The notes below the pieces were generated by a model that made no database searches, was not told the origin of the DNA, and worked only from the letters and a program-made list of their open reading frames with translations. Made by a program: the position numbers and the translations under genes. This document shows positions 51,438 to 61,100 of a stretch of 64,000 nucleotides of DNA, one piece after another (position 1 is the stretch's first letter; each line of letters opens with the position of its first letter). This stretch comes from Lachnospiraceae bacterium UBA4364 (lineage in GTDB: Bacteria; Bacillota; Clostridia; Lachnospirales; Lachnospiraceae), in NCBI GenBank assembly GCA_002393955.1, contig DGSK01000005.1:1-64000 (forward strand), written 5' to 3'.

Positions 51438-52910
51438 TTACTCCACCTTCACTTCAGAGCCGGGATCGAAGTAGCCTACGGTATTTTTATCCGAAATGAC
51501 TTCCATTGCTATGGCATCGTAGAGCCTGTGGTAAACAGTGAAGTTCTCGTTTTCAAAACCTGTCACGCCAAAGGAAACCAGATAGTTTCCGCCCTGCAGC
51601 ATCATTTTCTGCCTGAAGGTTATGGTCTTTTTTTCTCCTGCCTTGACAGATGAAAGGAAAGCCTTTTCGTACATGGTATTGGTACCGGTTATATCCGTTC
51701 CCTTTACATCTTTAATCGTAAATGCAAATATCGGTGCCGGGCAGTCCTGTGAGAAAGACACATTCATATGGATAGTGTAATATGTTTCTTTTACTACGGC
51801 ATTTACTTTCCTGTCATTTTCATCAGTAAGATAAACATCAGTTATCGTTGCTTTGCCGCTTCCGTACTCAAGGGTATCCTTTTCCAAATTTGAAGGACCG
51901 GTCTTTACGCTGCTGTCATTCTTTGATGATTCACTGTCTGAACTCTCTGCACCGTTGACATCAGAAATGCTCTTATCTGATTCCGCAGCTCCTACACTGG
52001 AATCGATCTGCGTATCTGACTGACTACCAGCCGAGGGGTCTTCAGAAACTGACCTACTTCCATTATCCTTCTTCGTCTCAACCGAACCTTCCGTACCAAC
52101 AGCATTATCCCCGGCATTCTTAACAGTATCTTCCATTACGGAATCATCAGCCTTGTACTGGCCCACCAGTACCTGCTTGTAGATATCAATCACTTTCTTT
52201 GAACTGCCCTCTGCAAGCTTTATGCCTTTATCAAGCAGCACCACTCTGTCGCAGTACTTACTTATACTGGACATATCATGGGATACAAAGAGTATGGTCT
52301 TACCCTGTTCCTTGAATTCCTCAAATTTGTGATAACATTTTGCCTGGAAGAATACATCACCTACAGACAGTGCCTCATCCACTATGAGGATCTCCGGATC
52401 GATATTTATGGAGAGCGCAAAGGCAAGACGCACAAACATACCTGAGGAATAGGTCTTTACCGGCTGATACACATATTCGCCTATATCTGCAAATTCAAGT
52501 ATGGAATCCAGCTTTTTATCAATCTCTTCCCTGGAAAAGCCGATCATCATCCCGTTTAAATAAATATTCTCTATGCCGTTGTATTCGGGATTAAAGCCTG
52601 CGCCCAGCTCCAGCAGTGCAGATATGCGGCCGTTGATCTCCACTGTACCTGCGGTAGGCGTAAGCACTCCGGTGATGATCTTAAGGATGGTTGACTTACC
52701 GGAACCGTTTGTTCCGATTATGCCCACGCACTCTCCGGTGCCCACATCGAAGCTCACATCCTTCAGGGCATAATGGTCCTTATGCCTTTTCTTGCCCACC
52801 GGAAGCAGAGCCTCCCTGAGCCTGTCCGACCGCCTGTCGTACAGCTTGTAGATTTTTTCTATATGAGATACTGTGATCGCTTTTTCGTTCTTTTTAATTT
52901 CTTCGCTCAT
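51438..52910 (-). CDS. wzt: ABC exporter ATPase Wzt with C-terminal glycan-binding-type domain
   Basis: 490 aa. ABC domain (1 to about 245) with Walker A GTNGSGKST (68-76), signature YSSGM, Walker B ILIVDEALSVGD and the switch His in FVSHDM. A Ser/Asp/Glu-rich linker of about 90 residues (255-345) joins it to a beta-sandwich domain (about 350-485) like Wzt-C of E. coli O8/O9a, which recognises the capped non-reducing end of the polymer. It pairs with Wzm, 11 nt upstream. The long acidic linker is unusual. Few SD features precede the ATG. Confidence 0.93.
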   Translation of the reverse strand: MSEEIKKNEKAITVSHIEKIYKLYDRRSDRLREALLPVGKKRHKDHYALKDVSFDVGTGECVGIIGTNGSGKSTILKIITGVLTPTAGTVEINGRISALLELGAGFNPEYNGIENIYLNGMMIGFSREEIDKKLDSILEFADIGEYVYQPVKTYSSGMFVRLAFALSINIDPEILIVDEALSVGDVFFQAKCYHKFEEFKEQGKTILFVSHDMSSISKYCDRVVLLDKGIKLAEGSSKKVIDIYKQVLVGQYKADDSVMEDTVKNAGDNAVGTEGSVETKKDNGSRSVSEDPSAGSQSDTQIDSSVGAAESDKSISDVNGAESSDSESSKNDSSVKTGPSNLEKDTLEYGSGKATITDVYLTDENDRKVNAVVKETYYTIHMNVSFSQDCPAPIFAFTIKDVKGTDITGTNTMYEKAFLSSVKAGEKKTITFRQKMMLQGGNYLVSFGVTGFENENFTVYHRLYDAIAMEVISDKNTVGYFDPGSEVKVE

Positions 52911-52921
52911 ATTAATATTTA

Positions 52922-53740
52922 TTACAGCACATCCGCGAAGTGCACCTTTAATCTCTTAAATATAAATGCACCGATCACAAATGTCACTATGGTAAATCCC
53001 CAGAAATACATTGTTCCCGAAAGATCCTGCCAGAACCACGCAGTTCCTGCCACGGCATCCCTGTAGCCATTTACTATATAGCACATGGGATTTAATTCCA
53101 GCACAAAGGTAAGCTTCTTATGACCTGCGACATTATTGATGTTCCAGAGTATGGGTGTTGCCCACATGCCTATCTGCAGTCCCACCTGTATCAGATGGCT
53201 TAAATCCCTGAAGAATACCACAACTGCCGAGGTGGCATATGATATTCCTAATACAAGTACGAACAGGCAGAAGCCATAATAAAAAATCTGCAGCGTATAA
53301 AGGCTCGGATACATACCGTAAACCGCTGCCACTGCCAGCATGACCACAATGAAAAAGGCGTGTACAAAAAGCGCCGCCGTAACTTTAATAAGCGGCAGTA
53401 TGCTTATCTTGAATACAACCTGCTTCACGAGAAATACATACTCAAGCAGCGCATTAGTAGCCTGCTGCAGTGCTTCCGTAAAGAAAAACCAGGGTACAAG
53501 TCCTGCAGTAAGATACACCACATACGGCAGTTCTATTCCCTCTTTTACTAACTGCGCCTTCTGTCCGAAGAAGATATCAAAGACAAACCAGTACATAAGA
53601 ACCGTTACTACCGGCGGAACCAGCGCCCAGGCAAACCCCAGGTATGAACCGGCGTAACGCTTCTTGAAATCATTCCATGACAGTTTCCATATGAGTGCTC
53701 TGTTATCTATAAGCTCTTTTAAGAGTGAAACAGGCTTCAT
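52922..53740 (-). CDS. wzm: ABC-2 type polysaccharide exporter permease Wzm
   Basis: 272 aa with six membrane segments, starting with the amphipathic LLKELIDNRALIWKLSWNDFKKRYAGSYLGFAWALVPP segment typical of Wzm/TagG. It forms the export channel for undecaprenyl-PP-linked polymer. The ATG at 53740 overlaps the rmlC stop by one base (TGATG) with GAGG 8 nt before; a TTG codon just upstream is less likely. Confidence 0.94.
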   Translation of the reverse strand: MKPVSLLKELIDNRALIWKLSWNDFKKRYAGSYLGFAWALVPPVVTVLMYWFVFDIFFGQKAQLVKEGIELPYVVYLTAGLVPWFFFTEALQQATNALLEYVFLVKQVVFKISILPLIKVTAALFVHAFFIVVMLAVAAVYGMYPSLYTLQIFYYGFCLFVLVLGISYATSAVVVFFRDLSHLIQVGLQIGMWATPILWNINNVAGHKKLTFVLELNPMCYIVNGYRDAVAGTAWFWQDLSGTMYFWGFTIVTFVIGAFIFKRLKVHFADVL

Positions 53741-54297
53741 CAATGCGCCTCTTTATACTTTGCAAAAGATTCCCATTTGGTGTCCTTGTCGGAAAGATTG
53801 AGTTCCACGCCATCCTTAAAGGGCCACTCTATCCCTATATCGGGATCATTGTAAGGCAATCCGCCCTCATCATCAGGATGATAAAAATCTGTGCATTTGT
53901 AAAAGAACTCTGCATAATCCGAAAGTACCAGGAAACCGTGGGCAAAATTCTTTGGAATGAAGAACTGCTTCTTATTCTCCTCGGAAAGGACAACACCGAA
54001 CCACTTACCGAAAGTCTCTGAACCTTTCCTCAGATCAACAGCCACATCAAAGACCTCACCTTTTATAACCCTGACCAGTTTATCCTGGGGGAAGTTTTTC
54101 TGGAAATGAAGTCCCCTCAGTACACCGCCCTTCGACGCAGACTGATTATCCTGTACGAATGTGCAGTCAATTCCTGCTGCCGCGAAGTCATTATAGTTAT
54201 ACGTCTCCATAAAGTATCCGCGCTTATCACCGAATACTGTAGGGGTAATAACTTTAAGTCCCTCTATCTCACATGTCTCAACAGTAATTTTTCCCAT
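53740..54297 (-). CDS. rmlC: dTDP-4-dehydrorhamnose 3,5-epimerase
   Basis: 185-aa cupin enzyme. It has FGDKRGYFMETYN, FVQDNQSASKGGVLRGLHFQ (catalytic His region), GEVFDVAVDLRKGS, PKNFAHGFLVLSD and YKCTDFYHPDDEGG. It epimerises dTDP-4-keto-6-deoxyglucose toward the L-rhamnose path. No RmlD reductase is present in the window. TAGGAGG precedes the ATG. First gene of the rmlC-wzm-wzt-methyltransferase-GT2 unit. Confidence 0.94.
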   Translation of the reverse strand: MGKITVETCEIEGLKVITPTVFGDKRGYFMETYNYNDFAAAGIDCTFVQDNQSASKGGVLRGLHFQKNFPQDKLVRVIKGEVFDVAVDLRKGSETFGKWFGVVLSEENKKQFFIPKNFAHGFLVLSDYAEFFYKCTDFYHPDDEGGLPYNDPDIGIEWPFKDGVELNLSDKDTKWESFAKYKEAH

Positions 54298-54393
54298 TTC
54301 TTCCTCCTATATTTATATTCATTGCGTCCTTCACTGGAGCTTAGTGCAAAGGCACCGTGAGTTTACCGCTTTCCAATGCAAGACGCATTATTA

Positions 54394-55611
54394 TCATCTG
54401 TTCCATACAAGATCCAGATCAACTCTCGTATTTATCCCATCAATCGTTCCCGACGATGTATACTGCCAAAGTGCGAAATCACCGGTATACAACGGCGTCT
54501 TCCTGTATTCCGCAAGCCAGTGGGTTATATCATTTAACTCACTGTCATTGAGTTTATTGTAATACCACGACCGACAGGTATATACGCCGCCATGGTACCC
54601 CGCATTATCTACAGTCTGGCAGAATGCCCTGCAGACCGCAGTCCTGGTGGCGTTGTCCAGGGAGTCTGCACGTCCGCCGCTGGACTCCACATCTATAAAG
54701 ATAGGAAATTCTATCTTCTGCCCCTGAAGAAGGGAAACTGCCATGGATGCCTCCTCCACAGCTTCCACCTCATTTACGGCCTGGGAGAAGAAATAGAGAC
54801 CTACATCTATTCCGGCCGCCTTTGCTCCCGCAAGGTTCTTCTCAAAGTAAGGATCCACCACCAGGCTCCCGCTGGAAGATCCTCTGTAACCGCAGCGTAT
54901 GATGGCAAACTCAACACCTGATGCCGCCACCTTTTCCCAGGCTATATCTTTCTGCCACTTGGAAACATCTATGCCGAATACGGCATCCGACCCTTCCCAC
55001 CTGGTACGGACTTCCGTATCATCCACGTCCTCTATCTCATTCTGCTCTTCCGTATCTTCCACGGAAGCGTCTATCTCGCTTTCATCATGCATAAGTGAGC
55101 GGATATCGTCTATCACTTCATACTCTATCTGATCCTTCACCGCTACACGCATAGGCTCATCAGGGATTATGTAGCCGTCAACAGGCTGCAGTGTCACGAA
55201 ATAGTCTCCGGCCTTTATCTCAGGAACATATATCATTCCGTCCTGATCCAGATCCTTATATTCCCCTATGCCATCTATACTGACATAAAAAGACTGACCT
55301 GTCACCGGGTTTCCCCTGGAATCAGTAACAGTCAGTCTGATATCCTGCATCACACTGTATCCCTGCAGATACAGCCTCGGCACAGATTCCGTCTGTGACT
55401 GATCGGATCCCGTTACCGGATCCGGATCAAAAAAGTTTTCATCCTTTAAAAAGTCCCTGTAACCGTCATCCTCTTCCACGGCTTCCTGTACATTTGCAGG
55501 ATGCCCGTCAGACGGTGTCGCCGGCTTATTCGTGTACCACACCAGCGCAAAAGCAAAGAGCACGACACTCACTGCTGCCACGATGGCAAAGAACTTCACC
55601 TTAGAGTCCAT
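54394..55611 (-). CDS. GH25 muramidase, membrane anchored
   Basis: 405 aa. N-terminal membrane anchor (about 6-28), an acidic spacer, an Ig/prealbumin-like beta domain (about 80-160: [33 protein letters not shown]), an acidic linker, then a GH25 lysozyme domain (about 215-405). Catalytic positions include Asp in FGIDVSKWQ and the DXE pair in FIDVES. It would cleave MurNAc-GlcNAc bonds outside the membrane. The ATG at 55611 has GAGG 6 nt upstream and overlaps the rmlA stop. It is a paralogue of the GH25 gene at 57813. Confidence 0.9.
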   Translation of the reverse strand: MDSKVKFFAIVAAVSVVLFAFALVWYTNKPATPSDGHPANVQEAVEEDDGYRDFLKDENFFDPDPVTGSDQSQTESVPRLYLQGYSVMQDIRLTVTDSRGNPVTGQSFYVSIDGIGEYKDLDQDGMIYVPEIKAGDYFVTLQPVDGYIIPDEPMRVAVKDQIEYEVIDDIRSLMHDESEIDASVEDTEEQNEIEDVDDTEVRTRWEGSDAVFGIDVSKWQKDIAWEKVAASGVEFAIIRCGYRGSSSGSLVVDPYFEKNLAGAKAAGIDVGLYFFSQAVNEVEAVEEASMAVSLLQGQKIEFPIFIDVESSGGRADSLDNATRTAVCRAFCQTVDNAGYHGGVYTCRSWYYNKLNDSELNDITHWLAEYRKTPLYTGDFALWQYTSSGTIDGINTRVDLDLVWNR

Positions 55612-56470
55612 TAGCAACCTCGGTCAGATATTTGCCATATGCGGTCTTCATCAGAGGCTCGGCAAGCTTTAACAGCTGTTCCTTTGTGATAAAGCCTCTC
55701 TTGAATGCGATCTCTTCTATGCAGGAAATATACAAGCCCTGCCTTTTCTGGAATGCTGCCACGAAATCCGCAGCATCAAGCAGCGCATCATGGTTTCCCG
55801 TATCCAGCCATGCGAAGCCTCGTCCCAAGGGCTCTACCCGGAGGGTTCCCCGATTTAAATATTCATTATTGATGCTGGTTATCTCTATCTCGCCTCTTGC
55901 GGAGGGCTTTACATTCCTGGCGATTTCTACAACATCATTATCATAGAAATACAATCCCGGTACAGCATAATTGCTCTTGGGATTCTCCGGCTTTTCCTCA
56001 ATTGAAACAGCCATTCCATTCTCATCAAACTCTACCACTCCGTATTCCCTGGGATCACGCACATAGTATCCGAATATGGTAGCGCCCTTATCCCTGGAAG
56101 CCACTTCTCTTAAAAGCTTTGAAAAGCTCTGACCATAGAAAATATTATCTCCAAGTATCAGACATACACTGTCATCGCCTATGAAATCAGCACCGATTAT
56201 AAAGGCATCGGCCAGCCCCCTGGGGGTTTCCTGTACAGCGTATTCAAAACGCATCCCTAACTGCGAACCGTCTGATAAAAGCTCCTTAAACACAGGCAGA
56301 TCCCTGGGGGTGGAGATTATCATAACTTCCCTGATACCGGCGAGCATCAGGATAGAAAGAGGATAATATATCATGGGCTTATCATAAACAGGCATTATCT
56401 GTTTTGACACAGCCTTTGTTAGCGGATAGAGTCTGGTGCCGGATCCGCCGGCAAGTATTATTCCCTTCAT
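55601..56470 (-). CDS. rmlA: Glucose-1-phosphate thymidylyltransferase
   Basis: Makes dTDP-glucose from dTTP and glucose 1-phosphate. 289 aa; [22 protein letters not shown] (nucleotide loop), [20 protein letters not shown] (metal Asp), [15 protein letters not shown] and the [10 protein letters not shown] segment. Full length and typical. GGAGG precedes the two adjacent ATG codons; the second gives the better spacing. Downstream genes overlap it. Confidence 0.96.
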   Translation of the reverse strand: MKGIILAGGSGTRLYPLTKAVSKQIMPVYDKPMIYYPLSILMLAGIREVMIISTPRDLPVFKELLSDGSQLGMRFEYAVQETPRGLADAFIIGADFIGDDSVCLILGDNIFYGQSFSKLLREVASRDKGATIFGYYVRDPREYGVVEFDENGMAVSIEEKPENPKSNYAVPGLYFYDNDVVEIARNVKPSARGEIEITSINNEYLNRGTLRVEPLGRGFAWLDTGNHDALLDAADFVAAFQKRQGLYISCIEEIAFKRGFITKEQLLKLAEPLMKTAYGKYLTEVANGL

Positions 56471-56669
56471 CATTCACCTCCGTGTACGGTCATTTTATCA
56501 GTAACAACACTTCCCACTTACTATACACCAATATATAATTTAAACGAATTAGGTATTTGCAGCTTTCATGACATACAAAACCTTATTTGCAAGTATCATC
56601 TGCCATGAAACCACTCAGGACATCCCGAAACATTTACTGTCACGAGCAAACTGTAAATTCACCCGGAAG

Positions 56670-56690
56670 AACCGACAGATTCTTTCGGTT
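56670..56690 (-). terminator. Weak hairpin after rmlB
   Basis: AACCGA/TCGGTT (6 bp, 9-nt loop) lies 6 nt past the rmlB stop. No T-run follows, so it may be only a partial terminator or processing signal. The rest of the 226-bp gap to rmlA has no clear promoter. Confidence 0.35.
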
Positions 56691-56696
56691 ACCATA

Positions 56697-57791
56697 TTAT
56701 ACGTTATACATAGTCTCATAGTACTTCATGTAATCGCCGCTGGTGACATTCTTCATCCAGTCTTCATGCTCAAAATACCACTTTATGGTGAGCTTTATGC
56801 CATCCTTGAACATGGTCTCAGGCTCCCAGCCTATCTCCGATTTTATCTTGTCCGGAGCAATGGCATACCTTCTGTCATGCCCCTTACGGTCCTCCACATA
56901 TGTAATGAGGTCCTCTGAAACATTTGCCTTCCTGGGATCGGAATCCGGAAGCATTTCCCTTAAGGTCTCAAGTATTATCTTTATTATCTCTATATTCTGC
57001 TTCTCATTGTGGCCGCCTACATTGTATGTCTCGAAAAGCTTTCCCTTCTCCTGTACCATATCGATAGCCTTGGCATGATCCCGGACATACAGCCAGTCAC
57101 GGACATTCTTTCCGTCACCATAAACAGGGAGCTTCTTGCCCTGAAGCGCATTATTGATAATAAGCGGGATAAGCTTCTCCGGGAACTGGTAAGGTCCATA
57201 GTTATTGGAGCAGTTTGTTATATTGGCCGGGAAATGATATGTATCCATATATGCCCTTACCAGCATATCGGATCCTGCCTTGCTTGCTGAGTACGGAGAA
57301 TGCGGCGAGTACGGAGTAGTCTCATAAAAATAACCGTCCCCCTCGGGAAGTGAACCATAAACCTCATCAGTTGAAACATGAAGGAATTTCTTATCAGGCT
57401 TGTAATTTCCCAAAGGATCCGGGCCCTCCGGGAGTTCCCACGCTTCCTTGGCACATCCGAGCATTACACCTGTTCCGTATACATTGGTCTTGATAAAAAG
57501 CTCAGGATCCTTAATGCTCCTGTCCACATGGCTCTCAGCAGCAAAGTGTACCACTCTGTCTATGTCATTTTCCGCAAAGATCTTTGATACGGCTTTCTTA
57601 TCAGTTATATCTGCCTTTATAAATGTATAATTAGATCTGGACTCAATGTCTTTCAGATTTTCCGGATTGCCGGCGTAGGTCAGGGCATCCAGATTGATGA
57701 TACGGATATCATCACCGTATTTTTCAAACATGTAATGAATGTAATTTGATCCGATAAATCCGGCACCGCCTGTCACAAGATAAGTCTTCAT
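56697..57791 (-). CDS. rmlB: dTDP-glucose 4,6-dehydratase
   Basis: Converts dTDP-glucose to dTDP-4-keto-6-deoxyglucose using bound NAD+. 364 aa, extended SDR: TYLVTGGAGFIGSNYIHYM, HFAAESHVDRSI, STDEVYGSLPEG (catalytic Thr-Asp-Glu), YSASKAGSD (Tyr-Lys) and NNYGPYQFPEKLIP. The ATG with AAGGAG 11 nt upstream was chosen over a TTG three codons earlier. The product feeds RmlC and WecE. Confidence 0.96.
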   Translation of the reverse strand: MKTYLVTGGAGFIGSNYIHYMFEKYGDDIRIINLDALTYAGNPENLKDIESRSNYTFIKADITDKKAVSKIFAENDIDRVVHFAAESHVDRSIKDPELFIKTNVYGTGVMLGCAKEAWELPEGPDPLGNYKPDKKFLHVSTDEVYGSLPEGDGYFYETTPYSPHSPYSASKAGSDMLVRAYMDTYHFPANITNCSNNYGPYQFPEKLIPLIINNALQGKKLPVYGDGKNVRDWLYVRDHAKAIDMVQEKGKLFETYNVGGHNEKQNIEIIKIILETLREMLPDSDPRKANVSEDLITYVEDRKGHDRRYAIAPDKIKSEIGWEPETMFKDGIKLTIKWYFEHEDWMKNVTSGDYMKYYETMYNV

Positions 57792-57812
57792 CTGCTGCAA
57801 ATCTCCTTCTTT

Positions 57813-60800
57813 TTAATATCCTAAATAACTGATGTTCATATCCACATTGCCCTTTATTCCGTCCACTGAACCCTTAGCCGTATGCTGCCAGAGATCATAC
57901 TTTCCGCTGAAGGTAGGCTTAGATGCATATTGGGCAAGCCAGATCTTGTATCCGCTCAATGAACCGAAATTAACATTATTATTATACCACGCCTTTGATG
58001 CATATACACCGGGAGTATATCCGCCGCTCCTTATTGTCTCACAGAAGGCCCTGCAGACCGCAGTCCTCTGCTCTGCGCTTATACTGTCGGCTCTTCCGCC
58101 ACAAGCCTCCGTATCGATGAATACCGGATATCCTATACCCATTCCCTTTATAAGAGAAAGCGTCATTGAGGCTTCTTCCACGGCTTCCACTTCATTTATG
58201 GCCTGAGTAAAGAAATAAACTCCCACCTTAAGTCCTGCTGCCCTGGCTCCCTGGACATTGCTCTTAAATTTCGGATCGGTTACCAGTACTCCGGAGGAGG
58301 ATCCCCTGTATCCGCAGCGTACTATTACGAAACTGACGCCGGAATCCTTTACTGCATTCCAGTCTATGGTACCGTTCCATTTCGATACATCTATTCCGAT
58401 GGAACCGTTCTTATCAACAGAAAGAATACCCTCGTCATTAAACTTGTACTCTACCCCCTGTATGATCTGTGTGCCGGTAACCTTATTGCCGTTCTTGTCA
58501 TAGTAATAAACGTTACCGTTTATGGTCTGCCATCCCTTATAGATGTAAGCATCTTCATTCTTAATATAGAACTTTTCAGCGGTGTAATAATCCGCTACAA
58601 CAGCTTCCCTGTACTTGCCATCTTCCTTTACGTATATCTGGTTACCCTTACTGTCCTTAAGAAGTGTCTTCTTATCGTCCATCCCCTTGGGTGTAGGCGT
58701 AGGAGTGGCTGTGACACTGGCACTGGGACTGGCACTTGGCGTAGCTGTTACCGAGGCTGAAGCCGAAGCAGATGCCGACGGTGTCGCAGTAACAGTAGCT
58801 GTGGCCTTCGGTGTAGCTGTTGCCGTAGGAGTAGGTGTCGCAGTGGCCTTCGGGGTAGGCGTAGGAGTTGGAGTGGGTGTGGGCGCAGCCGTAGGCACCG
58901 GGGTTGGAGTCGGTGCAGGAGTAGGCGTAGGCGCCTTGGTAGGCGTCGGCTCAGGCGTACTCGTTGCCGTAGGTGCACTTGTGGCGGTTGCCTCAGGGGT
59001 GCTCGTTGCTGCGGGTTCCTCTGTGGGATTTTCAGTGGCAACGGTAGTAGGATCACCTTCAGAGGTCCTGACTACTGTTCCCATCACATATTTTTCACCA
59101 CAGGCTGAATCAGCCGCCATTGCAGGAAGCGTAACATAAGCTGTATTCATTGCGGTGCCGGCAGGATCGGGTATATCTTCCTTGCTTATTTTTTCATACT
59201 CGTCCGCACCGGTCTTTACGCTTCGGCTGGACTCTACATATTCCACAGTATCAGTAACTGTCGGAGCTTCCTCAACAACCGGAGGTGCAGTGTTTTCCTT
59301 ATCCTCGACAGCAACATTGACCTCGGCTTCCGTTTTTATCTCCTGGGTAACATCGATCTGTTCATATACGATCTTATCTTCCACATGGACCTTTGTGTCA
59401 TAATCCGCAAAAACAAGACCGTCTACGGGATCTATTTCCACAGTGTAGTCGCCGCTTTCAACATTGGTCTCATAAATGATGCCATCCAGATCGGAGTCCT
59501 TGAATACAGTCTCCTTATCATTCCTGTCCGTCAGATGTACCGTGAATTCCGTATCCGTAACAAGCCGGTCTGTCTCATCATTGATAAATTTTATCTTGAG
59601 ATCCTTTTCAAGCGAAGTAAAGGTTACTTTTACTTTCGTACCATCCTCTTCGTCATCTTCTTCGGCCTGATCATCCTCTTCCTCCTGCTGTTCCTCTTCG
59701 GCCTCAGCCGCCAGCTTGGCTGCAAGTTTTGAGTCAGCCACCGCCATAAGCCCTGCCTCACCGGCTACGGAAACATTTCCTAACATTGCCCCCGTATCGG
59801 CGATCTGCTTTGACAACTTCTTCTGATTCCTTCCGGAATTGATGGAAAAGCAAACAACCAGACACAGCAGAAGCAGAACAACCGCCGCAACGATAGACGC
59901 GATCTGCTGAGTCTTCTTGTCATGCATCAGCTTATCAGCAATAAAAGTGACCTTTTCCTTGAAGTCCTTTTCTTTAAAGGGCTTCTCTACGACACCGTTT
60001 TTGTTCTTTTTTACAGCCGTATCGGTCTTTTTCTTTGATGTTTTTACTTTCTCTTTATCTTTCTTTCTTTTGTTATCGGCAGGCTTTTTTTTCTTTTTGC
60101 TGTCTTTTATTTTTGCATCAGCTTTTTTCTCTGCCTTATCAGTCTTTTCCTGACGTGTCCTCTTCCTGCTGACAGGAGCATCATCTATTTCTACATATGA
60201 AAGTTCATCGTCATCTTCCCCGTAATCATCAGCTTCGTCATCATACTCATCATCATTTTCTTCAAAGTCATCGGATTCGACTTCGTACTCATCCGGATCC
60301 TCATCGCTCTCCTCACCATCATACGAGACTTCATCCCCGTCAGGCTCTATATCACCATCATCAGATTCGTCATACTCTTCCTCCGGTTCTTCATCACCTC
60401 TTCTGTCACTTTCCTCATAGTCAGACGCATCTGCTTCGTCTTCCCGGTCTTCAGAGCCATCATTATCATCATAGCCATCGTTCCCGAACTCATCATCTAT
60501 TTCGGGCAGTTCATCAATTTCGGGATCATCTTCCGGATCATACTCATCATCAAAAACTTCCGGCTCATCATACTTATCCAGGTCTGCAAATTCATCAATA
60601 TCCTGCTCAGTCCTGCGTACTCTTCTGGCTTTGCGACTTTTTTTCGAAGATTCCCTCTTTACAGAGGACGCTCCATCCTGACCATCCTCTGTAACTATAT
60701 CATCCACAAAAACATCCTCCAGGATCTCCCCCTGGAACACCTCGCTGCCGGCGTGTTCTTCATCTGTACCGCTATTCTCAAATGCTTCTACATGGCTGTC

Positions 60801-61016
60801 ATATTCCGGTTCTTCCTCCGCATCATCGTAGTCACAGGAACTATCGTCTCCGTTTTCGGCATAATCCTCATCCAGGAAATCCTCATCGTTTAAAGGTTCG
60901 GGCTCCCTGTCATAACGCTCATCGGAGACCATGCGCTCAAGAACGCCGGTATCGTCGATATCTATGAATTCAATTTTATCCTTATTCCTATTATTATTCC
61001 TATTATTCTTACCCAT
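57813..61016 (-). CDS. Large type II membrane GH25 muramidase with charged cytoplasmic domain
   Basis: 1067 aa. Residues about 1-280 are very acidic (runs of Asp/Glu), 283-365 Lys-rich with a SKKSRK-like patch, 372-395 a single membrane segment, then a beta-sandwich (about 465-560) related to that of the GH25 protein at 54394. A Thr/Pro/Ala/Ser linker (about 655-775) follows, then two cell-wall-binding-type repeats (GWQTINGNVYYYDKNGNKVTG) and the GH25 domain (about 877-1067; GIDVSKWNG, FIDTEA DXE pair). It should cleave peptidoglycan outside. No SD; an extended -10 ends 8 nt from the ATG. Confidence 0.88.
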   Translation of the reverse strand: MGKNNRNNNRNKDKIEFIDIDDTGVLERMVSDERYDREPEPLNDEDFLDEDYAENGDDSSCDYDDAEEEPEYDSHVEAFENSGTDEEHAGSEVFQGEILEDVFVDDIVTEDGQDGASSVKRESSKKSRKARRVRRTEQDIDEFADLDKYDEPEVFDDEYDPEDDPEIDELPEIDDEFGNDGYDDNDGSEDREDEADASDYEESDRRGDEEPEEEYDESDDGDIEPDGDEVSYDGEESDEDPDEYEVESDDFEENDDEYDDEADDYGEDDDELSYVEIDDAPVSRKRTRQEKTDKAEKKADAKIKDSKKKKKPADNKRKKDKEKVKTSKKKTDTAVKKNKNGVVEKPFKEKDFKEKVTFIADKLMHDKKTQQIASIVAAVVLLLLCLVVCFSINSGRNQKKLSKQIADTGAMLGNVSVAGEAGLMAVADSKLAAKLAAEAEEEQQEEEDDQAEEDDEEDGTKVKVTFTSLEKDLKIKFINDETDRLVTDTEFTVHLTDRNDKETVFKDSDLDGIIYETNVESGDYTVEIDPVDGLVFADYDTKVHVEDKIVYEQIDVTQEIKTEAEVNVAVEDKENTAPPVVEEAPTVTDTVEYVESSRSVKTGADEYEKISKEDIPDPAGTAMNTAYVTLPAMAADSACGEKYVMGTVVRTSEGDPTTVATENPTEEPAATSTPEATATSAPTATSTPEPTPTKAPTPTPAPTPTPVPTAAPTPTPTPTPTPKATATPTPTATATPKATATVTATPSASASASASVTATPSASPSASVTATPTPTPKGMDDKKTLLKDSKGNQIYVKEDGKYREAVVADYYTAEKFYIKNEDAYIYKGWQTINGNVYYYDKNGNKVTGTQIIQGVEYKFNDEGILSVDKNGSIGIDVSKWNGTIDWNAVKDSGVSFVIVRCGYRGSSSGVLVTDPKFKSNVQGARAAGLKVGVYFFTQAINEVEAVEEASMTLSLIKGMGIGYPVFIDTEACGGRADSISAEQRTAVCRAFCETIRSGGYTPGVYASKAWYNNNVNFGSLSGYKIWLAQYASKPTFSGKYDLWQHTAKGSVDGIKGNVDMNISYLGY
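58690..59050. repeat. Low-complexity repeats coding for the Thr/Pro/Ala/Ser linker
   Basis: Near-continuous GTAGG-CGT-type repeats on the plus strand encode TPTP, APTP, TATP and SASA-type linker repeats of the large muramidase. Expected to vary in copy number. Confidence 0.7.
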
Positions 61017-61024
61017 AAGATGTT

Positions 61025-61033
61025 ATTTTACCA
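61025..61033 (-). promoter_or_regulatory. Extended -10 promoter at the large muramidase start
   Basis: Minus strand TGGTAAAAT ends 8 nt before the ATG at 61016, so transcription would start at or next to the start codon (leaderless). Confidence 0.45.
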
Positions 61034-61100
61034 TAGACGGCCTTTTTTTTCCATTTACTCAGGTTTTGTAAGATGTTTATGACGCAGACGGCTTCCCCGG

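Noticed and set aside
58615..59139. Plus-strand open frame of 174 aa rich in Val, Gly and Ala
   Set aside because: It is the antisense image of the Thr/Pro/Ala/Ser linker of the muramidase gene; no SD or domain.
60197..60694. Plus-strand open frame very rich in His
   Set aside because: Antisense to the Asp/Glu-rich domain of the muramidase; artefact of GAT/GAA codons.
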